A stretch of 64,000 nt of DNA from Girardinichthys multiradiatus (Eukaryota > Chordata > Actinopteri > Cyprinodontiformes > Goodeidae), in contig NC_061804.1 of assembly GCF_021462225.1 (NCBI RefSeq), positions 39,845,475 to 39,909,474 of the forward strand. The letters run 5' to 3'. Position numbers and translations under genes: made by a program. Shown piece by piece: positions 21,421 to 33,400 of this stretch; position 1 is the first letter of the stretch; each line of letters opens with the position of its first letter. Below the pieces are notes generated by a model. That model was not told where the DNA came from. It did no database searches and saw only the letters and a list, made by a program, of their open reading frames with translations.

Positions 21421-24400
21421 ATGTGTGCCACAGGCTATAGTTACTACCGTCTAGTCATCTTCCTCTGCATGTTCACTGGCTACTCACTGTATTTCTTTAA
21501 CAGGAAGACATTCTCTTTTGTCATGCCCTCTGTGATGGAGGAGATAGAACTGGACAAAGATGACCTGGGTAAGGACTGAATATTGCTTTGTTTCAGTTTT
21601 GTTTCAGTTTTTTTGTTAACAGCATCATAGAACAACAGCGACCATTGCTCTTATCTGGCCATTGCTTCAGTTTGCTGCTACGCTGAACATTTTCAGGACT
21701 CGTCAGACTTTTTCTGGCTGATACGGGTTTCTGGTTTCCTATAAGGTCTGACCTCCCGATTCAGATTTTTATTTTTTTCTAAAAACTATACCACATAAAA
21801 ACGAGTAAATAAAATGCTTCAGGTGCTTTGATGGTTGAAACATAAAATAAAGGAATTACAAGATTATCATCATTAATGCATTCAATTCAGTTTATTTATA
21901 TAGCACCAATTCCCAAAACATGCCGTTTCAAGGCACTTTACAAAAAAAGTCAATGCACTCAAATCATAAGTACATACATTCCAACAGTCCACAGTTGCTT
22001 GCATTGTGTTGTTGTGTCTTTGCAGCAATCCCTCATACTGAGCATGCATGTTGCTACGGTGGAGAGTAAAACTCCCCTTTAACTGGAAGAAACCTCCAGC
22101 AGAACCCAGACCGTGCTTAGTATGAGTGGCAATCTGCCACGACAGACTCAGGAGTCATGTCAGATGGCCGCTCAAAGCAAATGTCTTTTAACCGTTGAGT
22201 TTTGCTAAACAAAAAAAGTAGATGCTGTTAATTAAAGTGTTTATGGACCAAAAGTGTGAGTTTTTGTTTTTGATGCACTAAAACAATAGGCAAACAACTT
22301 GATTCCCATCTTGGGCTGATTACTTGGCACTTCTGTTTTTTAGTGAAGTTTCTCGGATCTGATCATTCAAACAGCCTCACAAAGACTGTTAACAGTAGGC
22401 TACAACATTTCTGATAACGTATATTAAAAATCTGCTGGCAAATAATAAAGTGGCCACTTGGATGGACTTTAATTATCCTTTATGCTCACAGCGGAAACGC
22501 ATTACATTTAAGTGACCAAGATCATTAACATCAGGCAAAAGAAAAGTCGGGCAAATATATGTTAATTGCTATCAATATTATTATTTCTAATTTTGCAGTT
22601 ACATGTTTGCCTAAGATTGTGCAGTCCTGTCTGGATTGTAGTGACTATAAACTCCAAAATATTGATCTAAAGCTAAAGAAAGAGACTATTCCTTATGTTT
22701 CTTAGAAAGCATCTGGTCTAGCAACAAAGGTTGCTAGAAGATGTTAAAGTAAAGTTCAAAGAAGGTCGCTAGGGTCACTTTGAATCATCCAGGAAGGCTG
22801 AACAAAGTTTCATGACATTCAGTTGAATTCTTGGTAACGGTGAATGGATCACAAAACGTAATGGCTGCCACTTTAGGGACAATAATCATCTGAACGAAGG
22901 TTCATGGCAGTCAAAGCAGACAGTTATTTAAAAAAGCTATTGAAGAAGTTCACATAGCTAATTGCAAATGTTCCTTAAAGAGCCTGTTTGTTGCTTTAAC
23001 AGTAGCTTTCACGTTTTTCCTATGCAGGTATGATCACCAGCAGTCAGACCATGGCCTATGCCATCAGTAAGTTCATCAGCGGCGTGATGTCGGATCAAAT
23101 CAGTGCCCGCTGGCTTTTCTCCATCGGCCTCTTCTTGGTAGGAGGCATCAACGTAGCCTTCTCTTGGTCTTCGACAGTATCCATGTTCTCACTGCTCTGG
23201 TTCATCAACGGTCTGGGACAGGGCTGTGGGTGGCCCCCATGTGGGAAGGTGCTTCGAAAGGTAATACCATCCTACCTGTCACATCATAAATCTGAAAGCC
23301 ATTAGCATTAAGAGAATGCTTATAGTTACACATATTGTAAAGCATCAACTTAAGAAGCAAGAAGGAATAGTCTGATTTGGGTGTAGCTTTGTCGGCACAT
23401 GATGGGTATGTACATGTTTTGATTTGCAAGGAGCTGGGATTTCTTTATGTCGAACATCCAAGGGAATAAGTCCAGACGCACAAATCTATTGACATGAGAC
23501 TGGAATTTAACCATTTTCTCCTGATCAGCCCTGTTAGGTGTTGGCACTGTTTTTTTCTATTCGTTTAATGGAAAACTGCAACCTGTCCACCACGGTCTCA
23601 CCCAACCAACCGCATGCATTTAGGTGTGTCGCAAAAAAATTGGAAAACCTTGAGATATAAAGTGCCATGACTTGCCTTTTAATCACACAAATCTTTTAGA
23701 TCATCAAACAAACGTTTGTATCAAATTAAGTTAACCTGAGTGAATACGAAATAGTTTTAAATGATAATTTAATTAAGTGAAAAAAGCAAGCAATTTAAAA
23801 CAACCTGACAATATGTGAAAATAGTAATTCCCTCTAAACCTAATATGTTCTGGCAACCCTTGGCATCAAGCATTTGTAGTTCACACATAAATGGCCTGGT
23901 TAAGGTCGTCCACATCGTCTCAATTGGATTCAGACTTTGTCCAGGCTTTTACTAGGCCACTTTGACCACATCATTTGTTCTTTTCTGAGCCATTGCCATT
24001 AGTGGACTTGACAGTCTGCTTCTCCTGCTGCACAATCCAAGTTCGCTTTAGTTCACAAACTGTTGGCCGGACATTCTCCTTCAGGGTTTATTAGTAGAAA
24101 GTAGAATTTATTCTTTCAGTCGTTTCAAGCCTTTCTGGCCCTGAAGAAGCAAAGCATCCCCTCATCATCACAGTACTACCAGCATGTTTGACTGTTTGAC
24201 ATTTTGCAAATGTGGCACAGGGCTTTATGCTCTTTTTGGTCAAACACTGGTTCTCTCCCATTGACAACATTTTTGTCCAGCCACTTTGACCTTAATTGAG
24301 GCAGTGAGGCCTGCAGAGATTTTGATGTTGTTCTGGGTTCTTTTGTAACCTCCTGGATGACCCGTTGATCTACTGTCGAAGTAATTTTGGTAGGCCGACC

Positions 24401-27400
24401 ACTGGGAATGTTCACCACTGCTGCAGGTTTTCTCCATGGGTAATGGCGCTCACTGGGGTTCACTTGAGTCCCAACGCCTTAGAGATGGCTTTGTAATCCT
24501 TTCCAGACAGATAAAAAAGCAATGACTTGATCATAGTTAATTCACGATTCTACATGGGGGGACAAGTATATTTTCACATAGGGCTGTAAATGACATGATC
24601 ATTTTAAAAACAGCCTTTGTGTTTGTTCAATTTATCTTTGTCTGATTTATAAAATTACTTTGATTTGAAATGTGTAAGTAGGAGAAAAACATCACAAACA
24701 GAAGAAGACTCTAAGTGAGCAAATACTTTTCTACAGCACTGTATGCTTTGATGCATCAATAGGGATCATCTCATGTCTTCATTTTCTGTTGGATTAAAAG
24801 CCGCTACCTCTGTCAAAGAAGTTGTGGGACATTTATTTTATGTAATATCGAAAATTAGAGTTGAATTTCCGTTTTGTCCAGCCTGGTGTTTGTATTTCTA
24901 GGCATAAGGTGGTGACAACAGGAATAAATCAGTTGCCACAGTTTTAGTTTAAACAGTGAGTAAAGGAAACTAGACACAGAGCTTAAATCATAGATACAGG
25001 TCCTTCTCAAAATATTAGCATATTGTGATAAAGTTCATTATTTTCCATAATGTCATGATGAAAATTTAACATTCATATATTTTAGATTCATTGCACACTA
25101 ACTGAAATATTTCAGGTCTTTTATTGTCTTAATACGGATGATTTTGGCATACAGCTCATGAAAACCCAAAATTCCTATCTCACAAAATTAGCATATCATT
25201 AAAAGGGTCTCTAAACGAGCTATGAACCTAATCATCTGAATCAACGAGTTAACTCTAAACACCTGCAAAAGATTCCTGAGGCCTTTAAAACTCCCAGCCT
25301 GGTTCATCACTCAAAACCCCGATCATGGGTAAGACTGCCGACCTGACTGCTGTCCAGAAGGCCACTATTGACACCCTCAAGCAAGAGGGTAAGACACAGA
25401 AAGACATTTCTGAACAAATAGGCTGTTCCCAGAGTGCTGAATCAAGGCACCTCAGTGGGAAGTCTGTGGGAAGGAAAAAGTGTGGCAGAAAACGCTGCAC
25501 AACGAGAAGAGGTGACCGGACCCTGAGGAAGATTGTGGAGAAGGGCCGATTCCAGACCTTGGGGGACCTGCGGAAGCAGTGGAGTGAGTCTGGAGTAGAA
25601 ACATCCAGAGCCACCGTGCACAGGCGTGTGCAGGAAATGGGCTACAGGTGCCGCATTCCCCAGACCTGGGCTACAGAGAAGCAGCACTGGACTGTTGCTC
25701 AGTGGTCCAAAGTACTTTTTTCGGATGAAAGCAAATTCTGCATGTCATTCAGAAATCAAGGTGCCAGAGTCTGGTAAATGGTTTACTGACCATGGTATCA
25801 CTGTGCTCAATTGGCCTGCCAACTCTCCTGACCTGAACCCCATAGAGAATCTTTGGGATATTGTGAAGAGAACGTTGAGAGACTCAAGACCCAACACTCT
25901 GGATGAGCTAAAGGCCGCTATCGAAGCATCCTGGGCCTCCATAAGACCTCAGCAGTGCCACAGGCTGATTGCCTCCATGCCACGCCGCATTGAAGCAGTC
26001 ATTTCTGCCAAAGGATTCCCGACCAAGTATTGAGTGCATAACTGTACATGATTATTTGAAGTTTTGATGTTTTTTGTATTAAAAACACTTTTCTTTTATT
26101 GGTCGGATGAAATATGCTAATTTTGTGAGATAGGAATTTTGGGTTTTCATGAGCTGTATGCCAAAATCATCCGTATTAAGACAATAAAAGACCTGAAATA
26201 TTTCAGTTAGTGTGCAATGAATCTAAAATATATGAATGTTAAATTTTCATCATGACATTATGGAAAATAATGAACTTTATCACAATATGCTAATATTTTG
26301 AGAAGGACCTGTACATTAGATGCATCACCCACACTTGATGGAGTTTGATAGGGGTCATTTTGTGTTGGGATAAGGCTGACTGGTTGTATTATCCCAAATG
26401 CAGAGCAACTGTATGAGGACACTCTAAATCCTAACCCTCATTGTAACAGAACGTCTGGTAATATTATTTAAAGCTTCTTCTATGACCTTCATTTACTGTT
26501 TTTACCGACTGTTGGGCATTCTGGCTACTGCATGTTACACTCTCCCCCTTTATGTCCTCTGATGCCCATATAAACCTAATCATTTTCATATCCATCTATA
26601 GTCTGGGATTGGACCAGATTATGTTCTTTCCTTTTGGGTGTTTAACGTTTTTGTTATCTTATCAGTAAACATAAATAAATAAAACGGTCTTCTAGCCCTT
26701 AAAAAAATGTCAAATATGCTTGTCAGGGTTGTTTATTCAAATAAAAGCTGATGTACATTGAGCCACATCTGACATTTCACCCACTTTCCTCATTTGATTC
26801 AACTCACAGTTACCTCACAGGACTTCCTGGTATCATTTCAGATTTCCAATCATTTCCTGGGTTTTCTGCCATTAGTATGCCGCCTGGTTTATTACTGGTT
26901 ATTACCTGGTTTACTACTGAAAAGGAGGGTCTCTTGATTATGTGTCTTTTGCAGCTTTTTGTTAATATCTCTTCAGCTTCACCTTACAATTAAATGTAAA
27001 CTTGACAAGTACAATATTGTGAAGCTTGCAGGCCGCTCATAATGCCCGTCCATCCAGAGTCGCCACCTGCTGACAAATACATGTTTGGTGTCTTAACTGT
27101 AGGATACGGCAACCACCTGACTGTTGATGGTGGGATTATATTTGGAGGGACCGTGCCTTCTAATCACGAACCAGCGCTGACATTTAGGACTGAGGCAGCT
27201 GTGTTTGGTTTTAGCTGATCTCAGCCATCTGTATGAAGTGTTGATTGTCCAGAACAAGAGCAGGAAAGCCAGCAGCACTTTGAGAAATTAAAGGATTACC
27301 TAATAATCTTTTAAAGTCTCTTCTATAAATAGCGGTGGAATTTGTTCCAAGTATATTTGAACTCTTGGTAGGTCTGACTAATATTTAGACATTTCTGAGT

Positions 27401-30400
27401 CGTTTTTAAAGAAAACTAATGGATCATACTGTTTGAAACAGCTTCTGGATTCAAAGAAGCTGCCTCAACTGAAGCAGTGTTTCAAAGGTCGATAGAAAAG
27501 GTGTTGGCATGTGTTCAGTGGGTGGCGGAGGTCAGATTACAGGACAGTGTATTTATAGATAATTCTAAGTATATCTCCACAAAAGAAAAGCAAATTTGCT
27601 AAAGGGAGTCTTCCCCCTTCATTGAGAGCAAATACATTTAACAGCTCTAAATGTGCAGCACAGGTGAGTTGAAGTCGACACTATTGATCAACATGGTGTT
27701 AAAGAAGTCTGTGGCTACCTTGGGTGTATGCTTAGCGGATTCTCAAGTTACTGGGGCTCTACTGGCTGAGTATGTTGTGCAGGGGGCTTTCATGGCTGCC
27801 TTTAACTTAGTTACAGCCTGAGGGCCTGTAGCTCTTATTTCATTCTGCTTGTTCTTTGGGAGCAATAAACTAAAACTGACAAAGTTTTTAAAGAGTGAAT
27901 CTGTTCATGGAACGAGGATTATAACCACAGAGCATCTTTTAACAGCAGCAGCTTTTCTTTACTTTGCGAGAACACATTTGTCCATAAGCAGAAGGACATG
28001 GCTTCATTGTAATAGCCTGAAGGAGACTGGTCCCTAAACCTGCAGTTCAAAGGTCAGCTGTATGGAGTGGGATTAATGGCTTAGCAAGGTAATTTTAGCT
28101 TCAATCCTGGGTTTTCAGTGTCAAGAACAAGGTCCAGTTTATTCCATGGTTTACACTCTTGGCAAATTACACCGGAAATCTAACTTAAACATGAACATAT
28201 TATGTCTGACATCAACCATGTAAATGTTCGCTGATGAAACGGGGCAGCTGGAAAAAGGTTCAGTCACTATGTTCAGTCTGAGATTCTACAAACAAAATGT
28301 TCAATATGCTGTAATTACTTTTATTAAAAGCAGAAAACAAGCTGCTGAAATAATAAAGCATATTGATTTTTTTTCAGTTATAATAATCTCATCTCTACCA
28401 TGTGCATGTTTGTAGATTTTAGACTTAAATAAAAAATTTAGAATAAGCACTGCCAGTTGTATTAGTAGTTTCCAGCTGCTTATTGTGCAGAATAGCACCT
28501 AATGGCCAGTCTGTCACTTATAGATTAAAACTGGTACAACAAGGTAATTTTAGCTAGTCAGGCTATCTACTCAGCTAGAGCCTGCAGTCAGCTGGTAAGA
28601 TGATATGTAGCTGGCCAACTAGTTTTAACACAACATTTTTAGGAAGAGTTATTGATTTTTTTCCTTCAATTAGCATGATTGGAATGTCCTTCTTTTTCAT
28701 GACCAGAAATATTTCCAAAGAGCCACATTTCTCTTATTGTCAGTGAGGGTAAAGTGCATCATTGGTCTTTCAGCCAGCTGATTGCCAATGTGCAGCAACA
28801 GGCAGGAAAAGGGCAGCGATAAATTACTCTATACTGCATGCAGCTGGGAAAACGCTGGTAACTCTGACACTTTCTTTGGCGTTTTCGGAAAAAGTTAGCG
28901 ATTTTAAAATAAGAATCTAGATAAAGGTAACTGCCATCGCTTTCTCAAGTCCTGATGTAAGCCTTCTGGTGTAGATGTTTGTTTTTTTAAATAAACGAGA
29001 CTAAATCATGTTCATTGTTGCAACATCCTGTATGGTATCTTTGTTTCCTTCTTATGTTGCCACTAAAGGTTACCTGTCTGAATTAACCTCATGTTGTAGA
29101 TCTTCACCAACCCCTGTAATGATGCCGATTATATACTTAATAAGTCAGCCATGTTTTGTAACTTTAGATATGAGGATATTGATGTCAAATGAATAGTGTC
29201 TAATTAATCAGCTGTCCAGTTAACATCATGAACAAGTATAAAAATAATTACCCATAACAATTTTTTATTTCATTTAATAATTAAAATATGAAGTTTATAC
29301 TGAAAACAACTAAACCTTTTTGGGTGTTCTTTGAAATGAAGCTTAAGTGAAATTCGCTGGCATTTCCTGGTGTACAGCCCTTCTTATGTCTCCACATTGG
29401 ATTTTAGTCTGGTTGGGATCTGGATCTTCAATGAGCGAAGTCTTGCTGATGGTCAGTTAATCAGTGTATTTGATCATCAAAGCCTAGCTGACTTGCATTT
29501 TCATTTTCATGGGAGCTGTACAGTACCTTGCAAGTATTATTGTTATTTATATTCTGTAAGTGTTCATATTTTCCACATTCTGTTTCATTATAGCCACAAA
29601 TTTCAATTTATTTCCTTGGAATTTTATGTGACAGACCAAAACTAAGTTGTGAATATTAAGTGAAAATGAAGAAAAATGATTCATTTTATGTATTTATTTT
29701 TTTTTTTGAAGAAGTTGGTCTGAATTTGTGTTAGGTCCACTGAAACACTTTATAAATTTGCTGCAATTGGAGTGTAGACAAAATCTATTACCAATTGTTC
29801 ATTTAGAAATAGCTCATGCTCAGTCAGATAGGATAGAGAACATCTTTGAACAGAAGTTATCAAGTCTTTCCACAGATTCTCAGTTGGATTAAAGTCTGGA
29901 CTTTAACTAGGCCATTCTAACACATGAATGGCATTTGATCAAAACCATTGTTGCTCGGGTTGTATCTTTAGGGTTGTTGAAAGGTCAGCCTCCACCCTAG
30001 ATTCAAGTCTTTGCTGCTTCTAAAAGCTTTTCTTCCTTTATTCGCATAAAGTCTGACCAGTTTCCTTGTCTCCACTGAAGAAAACAGCCCACAGTAATAT
30101 TCTGCCATGACCATGCTTCACTGAGGAGATGGTGGTTTCAGGGTGGTGTGTAGTTAGTTTGCCTCCACACTAAGTATTATACATGTAGCTAAACACCTTC
30201 CTCATGTTTACTGTCTCCTCTACATAGATTGGGGCAAACTACCAACAGAATTTTTTATGGTTCTGTTTTTGTGGTTGTAATACATGTGAAAATGTGTGTG
30301 AATATTTAAGCAAGGTACTTTAAGGGCAAACAAAGTTTTTTACAAACCTTCTCCACTGTTCTCATGAAGTGGATTACCTGATTTAATATATTGAACAAAT

Positions 30401-33400
30401 AATATTTGCCTAACTTCAAGAATTGCCTTGAAAATAGATTTTCTGTTTTCTGGGACAGGTGTACTGGCTCTGATATAAAGGACCTTAAATGACTCTATGT
30501 GTCTCTCCACAGTGGTATGAGCCATCCCAGTTTGGAACATGGTGGTCTGTGCTCTCCTGCAGCATGAACCTGGCTGGTAGTCTGGGTCCTCTCCTGGTCA
30601 CGGTGCTCCTGCAGTACTACGACTGGAGGACAATTCTGGCCATGTCTGGCATATTCTGTGCTGCTTTCTCATTCGTTTGTCTGGTATTTGTAAAGAATGA
30701 GCCAAAGGACGTGGGGCTTCCCAGCATCGAAGCTACAGCTAAGAAGGGTGCGAAAGGAGGTAAGCAAAATACAGAGCTTCTCTAAGGAAATACATTGCCA
30801 TAGTTTATAGATGGCAATTCTTTATAAGGTGTAACTAAGATGTTTTACAGTGACTATGCAGTGTGACTGGTTGACCTCTTTTCTTTGTGTTCTGAAGCCA
30901 ACAGCGAGAGCACCCTGAGCGAATTCCTCCTCTCTCCCTTCCTGTGGGTTCTGTCTCTGGGCTACTTGGTCGTGTTTGGGGTAAAAACGGCTGCCACTGA
31001 CTGGGGACAGCTGTTCCTCATGCAGGAGAAAGGCCAAACTGCTCTCATGGGTGTGATTTGGGGTTTCTTGCCTCATCTTTGATTGTTAGTTTAACCTATC
31101 TGGTGCTGACTGGAGCTCTGTTACTAACAGGCAGCACCTACATGAGTGCATTGGAGGTGGGGGGTTTCGTTGGCAGCCTCTCAGCAGGTTTAATTTCGGA
31201 CAGAGCCGTAGCCAAGGTGAGTGCCACAAACTATTGGAGTTGTGGTTTCAGCTCGAATGTTGCTAAAATGTTTTCCCTTTGTGTGTCCTTAGAAAGGCTT
31301 GAGCACTCATGGCAACCCCCGTCACGGCCTGCTCATTCTGATGATGGCTGGCATGTATGTGTCCATGTATCTGTTCAGAGTGACCATCACACCTGAAATA
31401 CCAAAGGTAATCCTTATACTTAACATTATAATGTAAAATGTGTAAAATGTACATGTGCCTGTTTGAAAAAAATGTTTATCTTTAGGAGGCTCCTCTTTGG
31501 GTTCAAGTCCTCCATCCAGTGTCTGTTCTGCTTGGAGTGTCAGAGAAAGAGGTACATTCTTAAATATGTTTACTTTCTGTTGGTGATAATACCTGCATTA
31601 TTTACAGTTTCTTCTTTCTCCTTAAAGTTTTCCACATTTTGTCACATCACAACCAAAAACTTAAGTATACTTTATTGGGATTTTATGTGACAACGACACA
31701 AAGCAGTTCCTAATTGTGAAGTGAAAGGAAAATTGTAGATGGTTTTCAAAGCTTTGTTACAATTAAAGTCTAACATTTGTTGCACACTTGTATTCAGCCC
31801 TCCTGAGCAAATATGTTGTTGAGCCGCCTTTTGTTGCCGTTATTGCTTCAAGTGTCTCACATATACAGGTCCTTCTCAAAATATTAGCATATTGTGATAA
31901 AGTTAATTATTTTCTATAATGTAATGATGAAAATTTAACATTCATATATTTTAGATTCATTGCACACTAACTGAAATATTTCAGGTCTTTTATTGTCTTA
32001 ATACAGATGATTTTGGCATACAGCTCATGAAAACCCAAAATTCCTATCTCACAAAATTAGCATATTTCATCCGACCAATAAAAGAAAAGTGTTTTTAATA
32101 CAAAAAACGTCAACCTTCAAATAATCATGTACAGTTATGCACTCAATACTTGGTCGGGAATCCTTTTGCAGAAATGACTGCTTCAATGCGGCGTGGCATG
32201 GAGGCAATCAGCCTGTGGCACTGCTGAGGTCTTATGGAGGCCCAGGATGCTTCGATAGCGGCCTTTAGCTCATCCAGAGTGTTGGGTCTTGAGTCTCTCA
32301 ACGTTCTCTTCACAATATCCCACAGATTCTCTATGGGGTTCAGGTCAGGAGAGTTGGCAGGCCAATTGAGCACAGTGATACCATGGTCAGTAAACCATTT
32401 ACCAGTGGTTTTGGCACTGTGAGCAGGTGCCAGGTCGTACTGAAAAATGAAATCTTCATCTCCATAAAGCTTTTCAGCAGATGGAAGCATGAAGTGCTCC
32501 AAAATCTCCTGATAGCTAGCTGCATTGACCCTGCCCTTGATAAAACACAGTGGACCAACACCAGCAGCTGACACGGCACCCCAGACCATCACTGACTGTG
32601 GGTACTTGACACTGGACTTCTGGCATTTTGGCATTTCCTTCTCCCCAGTCTTCCTCCAGACTCTGGCACCTTGATTTCCGAATGACATGCAGAATTTGCT
32701 TTCATCCGAAAAAAGTACTTTGGACCACTGAGCAACAGTCCAGTGCTGCTTCTCTGTAGCCCAGGTCAGGCGCTTCTGCCGCTGTTTCTGGTTCAAAAGT
32801 GGCTTGACCTGGGGAATGTGGCAGCTGTAGCCCATTTCCTGCACACGCCTGTGCACGGTGGCTCTGGATGTTTCTACTCCAGACTCAGTCCACTGCTTCC
32901 GCAGGTCCCCCAAGGTCTGGAATCGGCCCTTCTCCACAATCTTCCTCAGGGTCCGGTCACTTCTTCTCGTCGTGCAGCGTTTTCTGCCACACTTTTTCCT
33001 TCCCACAGACTTTCCACTGAGGTATCTTGATACAGCACTCTGGGAACAGCCTATTTGTTCAGAAATGTCTTTCTGTGTCTTACCCTCTTGCTTGAGGGTG
33101 TCAATAGTGGCCTTCTGGACAGCAGTCAGGTCGGCAGTCTTACCCATGATTGGGGTTTTGAGTGATGAACCAGGCTGGGAGTTTTAAAGGCCTCAGGAAT
33201 CTTTTGCAGGTGTTTAGAGTTAACTCGTTGATTCAGATGATTAGGTTCATAGCTCGTTTAGAGACCCTTTTAATGATATGCTAATTTTGTGAGATAGGAA
33301 TTTTGGGTTTTCATGAGCTGTATGCCACAATCATCCGTATTAAGACAATAAAAGACCTGAAATATTTCAGTTAGTGTGCAATGAATCTAAAATATATGAA

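Noticed and set aside
25622..25708. 42-nt transposase gap considered as a spliced intron
   Set aside because: The missing segment begins GT but does not end AG, is too short for a vertebrate intron, and encodes residues in phase in copies 1 and 3; a deletion explains it better.
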